A stretch of DNA of 43,255 bases from contig CALMFG010000188.1 of NCBI GenBank assembly GCA_937863465.1, positions 1-43,255 of the forward strand, in the 5' to 3' direction. Source of the stretch: an uncultured Clostridia bacterium. GTDB lineage: Bacteria; Bacillota; Clostridia; Christensenellales; CALMFG01. Of this stretch, positions 9,037 to 17,313 are shown piece after piece; position 1 is the stretch's first letter, and the number at the start of each line of letters is the position of its first letter. The notes under the pieces were generated by a model. That model made no database searches, had not been told where the DNA came from, and saw only the letters and a list, made by a program, of their open reading frames with translations. The position numbers were made by a program, and so were the translations under genes.

Positions 9037-9909
9037 ATGGTGAAGGATATTATTAACAAAAAAACAGACGCGGTCAAAAATAACCGATATATCAGAGAAT
9101 ATGCCCTGATTGTGGCGGGCGTTTTGCTGGCCAGCTTCGGGCTGGACGGATTTCTCATCCCCAACAAAATCGCGGCGGGCGGAGTGAGCGGCATCGCGAC
9201 CATCCTCTATTATCTGTTCGGTTTTCCCGTGGGCGTCACCATGCTGGTCATCAATATTCCGCTGTTTATCGCGGGCGGCAAGGTGGCGGGCAGGGCGTTC
9301 TTTTTCCGCACACTGATGGCGACGATACTGATGTCTTTGTATATCGATCTGGTGCCGACGCCGGTGATGACGACCGACATGATTCTGGCCACGGTGTACG
9401 GCGGGACGCTGGTCGGAATCGGTCTCGGGCTCACCATATACGCCGGAGCGACCACCGGCGGGTCGGATATGGCGGCCAAGATTCTGCATGCGCGCGTTCC
9501 AAAAATCAGTGTGGCGACATTTTTATTCGTCATCGATGTGGCGGTGGTGCTGGCCGCGGCGCTGGTGATGGGCGCGGCTGTGGCGCTGTATGCCATCGCC
9601 TCGCTGTATATCTCATCCAAGCTCATCGATGTGGTGGTGGCCGGATTCAAGACCGGTAAAGCCTATTTCATCATCACGACCAAGCCGGACGAGATTAAGA
9701 AAGGCATCATTGAGGAGTTGGACCGGGGCGTCACCATCATCTCGGCGACGGGCGGATATTCGGGTGAGGAGAAGGCGGTGCTGCTGTGCGCCATCCGACG
9801 GAACGCCGAAGTGGTTGCCCTGAAGCGGCTGGTGGCCCGGGTGGATGAAAAAGCGTTCATGATTGCGACCAATGTGACCGAAGTGCTGGGCGAAGGATTT
9901 AATGATTAG
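9037..9909 (+). CDS. YitT-family membrane protein
   Basis: GLDGFLIPNKIAAGGVSGIATILYY, GATTGGSDMAAKI, C-terminal DUF2179-like domain (FIITTKPDEIKKGIIEELDRGVTIISATGGYSGEEKAVLLCA). Confidence 0.93.
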   Translation: MVKDIINKKTDAVKNNRYIREYALIVAGVLLASFGLDGFLIPNKIAAGGVSGIATILYYLFGFPVGVTMLVINIPLFIAGGKVAGRAFFFRTLMATILMSLYIDLVPTPVMTTDMILATVYGGTLVGIGLGLTIYAGATTGGSDMAAKILHARVPKISVATFLFVIDVAVVLAAALVMGAAVALYAIASLYISSKLIDVVVAGFKTGKAYFIITTKPDEIKKGIIEELDRGVTIISATGGYSGEEKAVLLCAIRRNAEVVALKRLVARVDEKAFMIATNVTEVLGEGFND

Positions 9910-9974
9910 CAAACCTTTTTCTAAAAGGGTTGTTAAATATTTTTAATTGGTCTATGATGATGCGTAAGACGCGT

Positions 9975-9993
9975 ATGCGTATGCGCATTTTTT
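9975..9993 (+). terminator. Possible terminator after yitT-like gene
   Basis: ATGCG-TATG-CGCAT followed by TTTTT; short stem. Confidence 0.4.
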
Positions 9994-10031
9994 AATCCCT
10001 GAGACTATAATTTTTAAAGGTTTTTAAATAT

Positions 10032-11408
10032 ATGAACAACGCAAAGAATTCTGCATTAAAGCTGGGCGAAATGCCCATCCCCAAACTGGTGCTCACCATG
10101 AGCGGACCGGCCATTGTTTCGATGATGGTGCAGTCGCTCTACAACGTGGTGGACTCCATCTTTGTATCGGGGTACTCTGAGGCGGCGCTGGCCGCCGTTT
10201 CGTTGGCTTTCCCCATCCAGCAGGTGATCATCGCCATGTCGGTCGGCATGGGTGTCGGCGTCAATTCGATGATCTCACGAAAATTGGGCGCCAAGGACCT
10301 GAAAGGCGCATCCAACGCGGCCGAACACGGTATCTTCCTGCTGGCGATTATGAGTGTGCTGTTCGCTTTTTTGGGGAGCTATACATCCGGATTTTTCTTC
10401 GGAATTTTCACTGCCGACAAACAGCTGATTGAATACGGAACGACCTATATCGGCATCATCATGACCTATTCGGTGGGCCGCATGATGAGCGCGGCGTTTA
10501 TGAGCATCCTCCAGGGCTCGGGCGATATGAAACTGCCGATGATTGGGCAGCTGATCGGCGCGGTGACCAATATCATCCTGGACCCCATTCTGATTTTCGG
10601 CCATATCGGCAGTGTTAACTTCTGCGAGCCCATGGGCGTGGCTGGCGCGGCGATTGCGACAGTCATCGGTCAGACGTCAACCTTTGTCTTCTTGGCCATC
10701 GCGTTCTTCTCGCGGGAGCATGTGGTCAAGTTGGACCTGAAAAACTTTCGTCCCAACGGCGAAATATTGGGCGGTATCCTGCGCGTAGCGCTTCCGGCCA
10801 TGGTGGCACAGGCGATTATCTCGGTCATGGTGGTCGGCATCAACAAGGTCATGGCGATTTTCAATTTTGCGGCGGTGACGGCTTTCGGCGTATACGTGAA
10901 AATTCAGTCGATGATTTTCATGCCGATTTTCGGACTCAACGCGGGCATCATGCCCATCTGCGGCTACGCTTACGGCGCGGACAACAAGAAGCGCTTCACT
11001 CAGGCGGTTAAGGTGGGATGGTACTTTGCAATCGCCATCACACTCCTCGGCTTCGTTTTGTTCCAGACCATCCCGGCGATTTTGTTCAGCATCTTCACGC
11101 TGTCCGACGAAGTGCTCGGCATCGCGATGTCCACCATGCGCATCATGGCGTTCGGCATGCCGCTTGCGGCCAGCATCTTTGTACTGTCGGCGCCGCTTCA
11201 GGCGATTGGCAAGTCATATATCACGATGATCAGCAATTTTCTGCGGGGCATCGTCCTGATACTGCCCCTGCTGTACCTGTTCAGCCGCTGGCTGGGCGTC
11301 TATTATGGTTGGATTGCGGGACCGATATCAGACCTGCTGACACTGGTCTTTATCGGTTTCTCATATATGCACATTATGAAGAAGTGGGATTATTTACACG
11401 GGAGGTAA
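10032..11408 (+). CDS. MATE-family efflux transporter
   Basis: Twelve-TM MATE organisation: VLTMSGPAIVSMMVQSLYNVVDSIFVSGYSEAALAAVSLAFPIQ, QGSGDMKLPM, GLNAGIMPICGYAYGA. Confidence 0.95.
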   Translation: MNNAKNSALKLGEMPIPKLVLTMSGPAIVSMMVQSLYNVVDSIFVSGYSEAALAAVSLAFPIQQVIIAMSVGMGVGVNSMISRKLGAKDLKGASNAAEHGIFLLAIMSVLFAFLGSYTSGFFFGIFTADKQLIEYGTTYIGIIMTYSVGRMMSAAFMSILQGSGDMKLPMIGQLIGAVTNIILDPILIFGHIGSVNFCEPMGVAGAAIATVIGQTSTFVFLAIAFFSREHVVKLDLKNFRPNGEILGGILRVALPAMVAQAIISVMVVGINKVMAIFNFAAVTAFGVYVKIQSMIFMPIFGLNAGIMPICGYAYGADNKKRFTQAVKVGWYFAIAITLLGFVLFQTIPAILFSIFTLSDEVLGIAMSTMRIMAFGMPLAASIFVLSAPLQAIGKSYITMISNFLRGIVLILPLLYLFSRWLGVYYGWIAGPISDLLTLVFIGFSYMHIMKKWDYLHGR

Positions 11409-11412
11409 AACC

Positions 11413-11907
11413 ATGAAAACCTGTATTGCCTTTTTTAGCAGAGACGGGAGCACCAAACTGGCCGCGGAAATTCTGGCCGAAAAGCTGAAAGCCGATTTGA
11501 TTGAGCTAATCGACCCGGTGAACTATCGCGGCGTCATCGGTTTCCTGCGCGGCGGATTCCGCGCGTCTTCCGGGGTTTCGGCCAAATTGGATGCGGAGAC
11601 GCTGAAGAAAATTGCTTCTTATGATACGGTGGTGGCCGCCACGCCGATCTGGGCGAGCAAGACCACGCCCGCGTTTAATGCCATTTTGACAGAAGCTGCG
11701 CTTTCGGGCAAAAGGTTTGTGGCGTTAACTGTGCAGGGAGACCTGAATGCTGCGGGGCACGACCAACGCGTTTCTGATATGAAAGAGAAATTGGCGGCGG
11801 CGGGCGCGGTGTTCGGCGGATGCTATCCGGTCGGCAGTGCGAAATTCGGCCGATGTGCGGATAAAGCGGACTTGGAGAAAAAGCTGGAAGGGTTTAAGAT
11901 TGAATGA
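11413..11907 (+). CDS. Flavodoxin-like protein
   Basis: FFSRDGSTKLAAEILAEKL phosphate-binding loop; TVVAATPIWASKTTPAFNAIL. Confidence 0.85.
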   Translation: MKTCIAFFSRDGSTKLAAEILAEKLKADLIELIDPVNYRGVIGFLRGGFRASSGVSAKLDAETLKKIASYDTVVAATPIWASKTTPAFNAILTEAALSGKRFVALTVQGDLNAAGHDQRVSDMKEKLAAAGAVFGGCYPVGSAKFGRCADKADLEKKLEGFKIE

Positions 11908-11918
11908 TGAAATTGAAG

Positions 11919-11950
11919 GACGGTCTGGTTTGTTCCGGCCGTCTTTTTTT
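11919..11950 (+). terminator. Rho-independent terminator
   Basis: GACGG...CCGTC stem followed by T8. Confidence 0.75.
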
Positions 11951-11976
11951 TGTCTGTGGTCTGGAAAGGTTTGCAA

Positions 11977-12798
11977 TTGAGTAAAACGATGAAACGGGAG
12001 ACTGTAAAACCGGTATTTTTTAAAGGCGAAACCGCTTTGCGGACTGAGGCCGAAGCGGGGTATGCCGCCAGCTTTGTGCGCTTTTCCACGCGGCATTACA
12101 GCGCCGAACCGATATCCGCGCCGGACAGGGAAGCGGTGGATGCTCTGGCGGTGCGCATCAATGCGTTTGACGACGGCATCCGAGCCGTGCCGGTATACGG
12201 CGCTGCCCCCGAACTGTTTGAATCTTTCGGCTACACCAAGTTGTCAGGGGTTCCAGCTTTTCTGGCGATTCTGGGGAAGAGAGAAAAATTCGCCGATGTG
12301 AAAGCGGGATTCTACGGCGAGGCGCTTTGTCTGGCTTTGACCCGCCGGAATTTGAAAACCTGCTGGGTATCGGGTTCTATAAAAAAGCAAATGCTGAAAG
12401 AATATATTGAGATATCCCGGGATGAGCGGTTTTTAACATCCATTGTTTTTGGGTATGGCGAAAATCGAACGCCCGAAGCCATCGCCGAACGCCGGAAGCG
12501 AAAACCGCTGGACAGGATATTCGCGGGCGAGCTGACCGATGAACGAACCCGCAAGCTCATGACGTGCGTGCAGAATGCGCCCTCGGCGATCAACAGACAG
12601 CCATGGCAGTATGCCAAAGAGAGCGGTTGCTTGGCAGTGCGCAAGCCGGTGATTCCGGGCGGGCCCTTTCCCGAAGCGCTGGATATCGGCATCTCGATGC
12701 TGCACGCAACTTTTGCTGGCGAGGCGCTGGGCATGGCGGGCGTGTGGAAAAAAGCCGACGGCGGGAATCTGGCTGTGTTTTCGATGTCCGCAGTTTGA
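11977..12798 (+). CDS. Nitroreductase-family protein
   Basis: RFSTRHYSAEPIS at N-terminus, NAPSAINRQPWQYA, LDIGISMLHATFAGEALG; TTG 11977 has GGAAAGG upstream (ATG 11989 is an alternative). Confidence 0.8.
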   Translation: MSKTMKRETVKPVFFKGETALRTEAEAGYAASFVRFSTRHYSAEPISAPDREAVDALAVRINAFDDGIRAVPVYGAAPELFESFGYTKLSGVPAFLAILGKREKFADVKAGFYGEALCLALTRRNLKTCWVSGSIKKQMLKEYIEISRDERFLTSIVFGYGENRTPEAIAERRKRKPLDRIFAGELTDERTRKLMTCVQNAPSAINRQPWQYAKESGCLAVRKPVIPGGPFPEALDIGISMLHATFAGEALGMAGVWKKADGGNLAVFSMSAV

Positions 12799-12862
12799 AA
12801 ATATCGAAAGAATATGATATTCTATCAGCGTTGCAGAATAATGAATTAAAGGGAAAACATCT

Positions 12863-13411
12863 TTGAAAGACTCGATCGATTACCTGTTAAGGTTTCTGTT
12901 CTATATTATCGGGAAACTCCTGCTGCTGTTGGTGGTGGCCACGCTGTTGGTGTTCAGCTTTATGGCCGCCAAGGATTACATGAACATCAATGTTCTGATT
13001 TCGGACGGCTTGAAGGAGCGCGCCAGCGTGGTTCTGGAAGGGGAAGACACCGCCAGCTTGTCACAGATTTTCAGTGAAGCGTATTTGGAGAAAGACGACC
13101 GTCTGGATGACGACACATACAACGGCTATGTCATCCGCTCATACCTGCAGGATATCGATATCGGATTTAAGCTGATTATGCCCTGGCAGCAGAAGGTTTC
13201 GGTGCGCGTCTCCGAGACCATCACGCATATCGACGGCGAACTGCCCGAAGACAGCCAGACCGAAGACATGACCGAAGCGGACATTGCGCCGCCAGAATGG
13301 GATGGCGCGGTGTATATGGTGACTTTGGAGCGCAGCGAGACCGCGTGGCATATCACCAACATGGAACGTATCGGGGATGCCTATGCGTCTTCAGCGACGG
13401 CAACCGAATAA
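12863..13411 (+). CDS. Hypothetical single-TM-anchored protein
   Basis: TTG start, one N-terminal TM (LLLLLVVATLLVFSFMA) and soluble domain; no recognised family. Confidence 0.55.
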   Translation: MKDSIDYLLRFLFYIIGKLLLLLVVATLLVFSFMAAKDYMNINVLISDGLKERASVVLEGEDTASLSQIFSEAYLEKDDRLDDDTYNGYVIRSYLQDIDIGFKLIMPWQQKVSVRVSETITHIDGELPEDSQTEDMTEADIAPPEWDGAVYMVTLERSETAWHITNMERIGDAYASSATATE

Positions 13412-13470
13412 ATGGAGAATTGTATCAGTCATGGGAAAAAACCGTGGCTGATTTATATTGCGGGGGAAAG

Positions 13471-14460
13471 ATGGATTTAAAGCAGGCGATGCAGGGCAAG
13501 GTGCTGCTGGCGCCGATGGCGGGTGTGACCGACCGCGCGTTTCGCGGTATCTGCAAGTCGATGGGCGCGGATTTGACCTATACCGAGATGGTCAGTGCCA
13601 AAGCACTGCAATTTAAAAACATCAAAACCAAAAGACTGCTGGATATCGGTGAAATCGAAAAACCGGCGGGTGTACAGCTCTTTGGCAGCGAGCCCGATGT
13701 CGTCGCGGATATGGCGGCGATGATTGCCGAAAGCTATGCGGGTGACATTTTTTTGATCGATATCAATATGGGCTGTCCTGCGCCCAAGATTGTGAACAAC
13801 GGCGAAGGCTGTGCGCTGATGAAAAATCCGGCGCTGGCCGCGCGGATGGTGCGGCGCGTGAAGGACAGCGTGAGTCTGCCGGTGACGGTCAAAATTCGCA
13901 AAGGATTTTCGACGGATACCGTAAACGCCGTGGATTTTGCAAAAACATGCGCAGACAGCGGCGCCGATATGGTGACCGTGCATGGGCGCACGCGGGAGCA
14001 GTATTATTCGGGGAAAGCCGACTGGGAAATCATCCGGCAGGTCAAGCGCGCGCTGGATATTCCGGTGGTCGGCAACGGAGACATCTTTTCGGCGGCGGAC
14101 GCCAAGCGCATGTTTGAGGAGACCGGCGTGGATGCCGTGATGGCGGCGCGTGGCGCGCTGGGCAACCCGTTTCTGTTTCGGGAGATTCAGCACCTCTTAA
14201 AAACCGGCGAAGCGATGCCCGAACCGGATGCGGCCGAACGCATGGAAACCCTGATGCGGCAGGCGGCCGAAACCGTGGCGCAGAAGGGTGAAAAAACCGC
14301 GGTGGTCCAGCTCCGTAAGCATGCGGCTTGGTATATCAAGGGACTTAGAGGCGCCAAGGTTTACCGCGAAGCGCTGGTGCGCGTCAACAGCTTACGCGAA
14401 CTGGAAGATATTGCGCGGGAAATAATCGCCGAATCGTCTCGAAGTCGTGCGGAATTTTGA
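13471..14460 (+). CDS. dus: tRNA-dihydrouridine synthase (DusB-like)
   Basis: LAPMAGVTDRAFR, DINMGCPAPKIVNNGEGCALM, VTVHGRTREQYYSGKADW, GNGDI motifs; ATG 13471 preceded by GGGGGAAAG. Confidence 0.95.
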   Translation: MDLKQAMQGKVLLAPMAGVTDRAFRGICKSMGADLTYTEMVSAKALQFKNIKTKRLLDIGEIEKPAGVQLFGSEPDVVADMAAMIAESYAGDIFLIDINMGCPAPKIVNNGEGCALMKNPALAARMVRRVKDSVSLPVTVKIRKGFSTDTVNAVDFAKTCADSGADMVTVHGRTREQYYSGKADWEIIRQVKRALDIPVVGNGDIFSAADAKRMFEETGVDAVMAARGALGNPFLFREIQHLLKTGEAMPEPDAAERMETLMRQAAETVAQKGEKTAVVQLRKHAAWYIKGLRGAKVYREALVRVNSLRELEDIAREIIAESSRSRAEF

Positions 14461-14516
14461 TAGTTTTTGCTAAAGAAAGTCCTTATAATCTTGTGTATTG
14501 TGAAAAATAAAACAAA

Positions 14517-15422
14517 ATGCCGATGATAAAACAGGAAAACGCCACATCCCATGGCCTGAATAAAACACGAAAATCGTTTGCCGAAAAGTTTGCCGCGCTG
14601 ACGTCGGCTTTCAAGCGCGTGGATGAGAATTTTTTGGAGGAGCTCGAAGAAATCCTGATTCTCTCAGATATGGGCGTGGAAACATCCGCCTATCTCATCG
14701 GCGCTTTGCGGAGCAAGGTGAAGCAGGAGGGCATCGAAAAGCCCGAAGCGATTCGTTCGGCGCTGACCGATATCATTGCCGAGCTTTTGGCGGGAGACGC
14801 GCCGAATTATGAAAGCCCGACCGTGATGCTGATTGTGGGCGTCAACGGCGTGGGCAAAACCACAGCCATCGGGAAGCTGGCACATCGGTTTAAGACCCAG
14901 GGCAAGCAGGTGGTTCTCGCGGCAGGCGATACCTTCCGCGCGGCGGCCGGCGAACAGTTGGCCAAATGGGGGAAGAACGCGAATGTACCCGTGGTGAAGC
15001 ACCACGAGGGCACCGACCCGGGCGCGGTGGTGTTTGACGCGGTACAGTCGGCCAAGGCCAAAAACGCGGATTTCCTGATCTGCGACACGGCGGGGAGACT
15101 GCACAACAAGCAGAACCTGATGGAAGAACTGGAGAAAATCGACCGCGTTATCGGCAAATCGTGGCCCGAAGCGCACCGCACGAATTACCTCGTGGTGGAT
15201 GCGGCCACCGGCCAGAACGCGCTGGTTCAAGCCAAAGCTTTTATGGAAAGCGTTAAGATTGACGGCATCATCCTAACCAAGCTGGACGGAACGGCCAAGG
15301 GCGGGATGGCGTGCGCCATCAAGAAAACGCTGGGTATCCCGGTCGTCTATATCGGCGTGGGAGAGAAGATGGAAGACCTGATTCCGTTTGATGCAGACGA
15401 ATTCGCAAGCGGACTGCTGTAG
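14517..15422 (+). CDS. ftsY: Signal recognition particle receptor FtsY
   Basis: GVNGVGKTTAIGKLAHRF, DTFRAAAGEQL, DTAGRLHNKQNLMEEL, TKLDGTAKGG, IGVGEKMEDLIPFDADEF. Confidence 0.97.
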   Translation: MPMIKQENATSHGLNKTRKSFAEKFAALTSAFKRVDENFLEELEEILILSDMGVETSAYLIGALRSKVKQEGIEKPEAIRSALTDIIAELLAGDAPNYESPTVMLIVGVNGVGKTTAIGKLAHRFKTQGKQVVLAAGDTFRAAAGEQLAKWGKNANVPVVKHHEGTDPGAVVFDAVQSAKAKNADFLICDTAGRLHNKQNLMEELEKIDRVIGKSWPEAHRTNYLVVDAATGQNALVQAKAFMESVKIDGIILTKLDGTAKGGMACAIKKTLGIPVVYIGVGEKMEDLIPFDADEFASGLL

Positions 15423-15518
15423 GCGGCTTACGGGAGATATGCCCTTGTAAAAAAGCCTGATTCGGTATAAAGTATTGCGTATAGATGGGTTTATTCTTTA
15501 GGATTGGAAGCGGAGCAC

Positions 15519-15797
15519 ATGATTGAAATCATCATCGGCGCGGTGGTGGGCATCGTCTTTGGCATCATACAGGTTCTGATTTTAACCCGTGTGGTGGAAG
15601 CGGTGACCGGCACCGGCAACGCGAAACCGGGCGGATTCATCTGGATTGTCCCGCAGTTTCTGGTGACGGTAGCGGCGTTTGCGGCTTTGGGGTTCTATTC
15701 CAATAAAGCACTGCTGGCGGCGGCCGGGGGTTTAATCATCGCTACATTTGTGGTCTGGATGATACGGTCGAATAAACCTTCAGGAAAGGAAGAATAG
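15519..15797 (+). CDS. Small three-TM membrane protein in the AtpI position of the ATP synthase operon
   Basis: MIEIIIGAVVGIVFGIIQVLILTRVVEA... with three hydrophobic segments; ends 1 nt before atpB; ATG 15519 preferred over TTG 15504. Confidence 0.7.
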   Translation: MIEIIIGAVVGIVFGIIQVLILTRVVEAVTGTGNAKPGGFIWIVPQFLVTVAAFAALGFYSNKALLAAAGGLIIATFVVWMIRSNKPSGKEE

Positions 15798-15798
15798 T

Positions 15799-16482
15799 AT
15801 GGGTTCAGGTTTTTCTGTTGAGATTAACCCCACGCGATACAATATTCTGGGGCTGGATATCGGCGTTACGGTCATTACAGCATACTGCGTCAGTCTGGCG
15901 TTGCTGATATTCGGTCTGATTGTACGCTTTGTCCTGGTGCCCAGATTCAAGGATCAACCCAGAAAGATCCAAAACATCCTTGAACTGATTGTGGAAAGCA
16001 TCAATAAGTTCTCCACGAATACGGCGGGGGAATATGGCAGCAAGCTGGCGGCATACGGACTGACGCTGGCGTTTTTCCTGGTGGTGTCCGGCTTATTGGA
16101 GCTCATCACCATCCGTGTACCTGGAACGGATATCAATTTTACCATCGCGATTTCCCTGATGAGTTTTATCATCATCAACGTCATGGGACTGATGGAAAAG
16201 GGTATCTGGGGCAGAATAAAGCATTACTTAAAGCCAAACCCGATTATCGGATTCTTTCGTCTGGTATCGGATTTGATGATCCCCGTTTCGCTCGCCTGCC
16301 GGATGTTCGGCAATCTGCTTTCGGGACTGGTCATCATGGAACTGGTTTACTTCGCGATGGGCAATTTCGCCGTGGGCATACCGGCGGCCTTAAGTGTGTT
16401 CTTCACCCTCTTCCATGTGCTGATGCAGACCTACGTGTTCCTGATGCTGACCTTCTCGTTTGTGCATGAGGCGACCGAGTAG
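15799..16482 (+). CDS. atpB: F-type ATP synthase subunit a
   Basis: VPGTDINFTIAISLMSFI, SLACRMFGN (essential Arg), MQTYVFLMLTFSFVHEATE. Confidence 0.95.
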   Translation: MGSGFSVEINPTRYNILGLDIGVTVITAYCVSLALLIFGLIVRFVLVPRFKDQPRKIQNILELIVESINKFSTNTAGEYGSKLAAYGLTLAFFLVVSGLLELITIRVPGTDINFTIAISLMSFIIINVMGLMEKGIWGRIKHYLKPNPIIGFFRLVSDLMIPVSLACRMFGNLLSGLVIMELVYFAMGNFAVGIPAALSVFFTLFHVLMQTYVFLMLTFSFVHEATE

Positions 16483-16557
16483 GCAATATATAACGAAACT
16501 GACTGCCGGAAGGCAGTGAAAATAAACGTGAATTTTAATTTTTGGAGGATATGATAG

Positions 16558-16776
16558 ATGGACGGATTAGTTGCAATTGGTGCAGGTATTGCGGTTTTGA
16601 CCGGTTTCGGCGCAGGTATTGGTATCGGTGTGGCCACATCCAAGGCATGTGAAGCGATTGCGCGTCAGCCTGAAGCGATGGGCAAAATCACTTCGACGCT
16701 GCTCTTGGGTTTGGCGCTGGCCGAATCCACCGCGCTGTATGGATTTGTTATCTCCATCATGATGATTTTCAAATAG
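16558..16776 (+). CDS. atpE: F-type ATP synthase subunit c
   Basis: 72-aa hairpin: helix 1, ARQPEAMGKI loop, LALAESTALYGFVI helix 2. Confidence 0.97.
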   Translation: MDGLVAIGAGIAVLTGFGAGIGIGVATSKACEAIARQPEAMGKITSTLLLGLALAESTALYGFVISIMMIFK

Positions 16777-16833
16777 AAGAGCATCGGGATAATCGGGTAA
16801 GTTTTTTAGAAAACGTTTGGAAGGTATACGCAT

Positions 16834-17310
16834 ATGGAAATACATTGGCAGGATATCATACTTCACGCAGTCAATATCGTCATACTGTTTGTTGGTCTGC
16901 GTATGCTGCTCTACAAACCAATCAACAAGTTTTTACAGGCGCGGGAAGCGCGGTTTGAGGGCAGAATTTCGGATATCGAACAGAAGGAAGCCGAGGCTGC
17001 CAAGCATAAGCAGGAGTATGATGCGCTTCTTAGCAGGGCGCACAGCGACGCGGCTGAGATTATCAAGCACTCGTCTGATTTGGCCAAAGACCACGCCAAG
17101 GAAGTGGTCACCAAAGCGGAAGACCAAAGCCGCGATATGATTTCGCGCGCCAAAAAAGATATCGAGAACAAAAAGCTTCAGGAGAAGGAAAACCTGAAAA
17201 CCGAGATCACCAATATGGCGGTTCAGATTGCGGGCAAAGTTCTCCAGCGTGAAGTGACCATGGACGACAACAAGAAAATCATTGATGATTTCTTTACAAA
17301 GGTGGGCTAG
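16834..17310 (+). CDS. atpF: F-type ATP synthase subunit b
   Basis: N-terminal TM and coiled coil, C-terminus AVQIAGKVLQREVTMDDNKKIIDDFFTKVG. Confidence 0.95.
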   Translation: MEIHWQDIILHAVNIVILFVGLRMLLYKPINKFLQAREARFEGRISDIEQKEAEAAKHKQEYDALLSRAHSDAAEIIKHSSDLAKDHAKEVVTKAEDQSRDMISRAKKDIENKKLQEKENLKTEITNMAVQIAGKVLQREVTMDDNKKIIDDFFTKVG

Positions 17311-17313
17311 AAG

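Noticed and set aside
14457-14489. Promoter upstream of ftsY with TATAAT at 14484
   Set aside because: Candidate -35 boxes lie at 11 or 21 nt spacing; not convincing without mapping
17308-17310. UAG recoding as explanation for the in-frame atpF/atpA stop
   Set aside because: TAG is used as a normal terminal stop in other genes here (argC, atpB, atpE, secD) at expected protein ends
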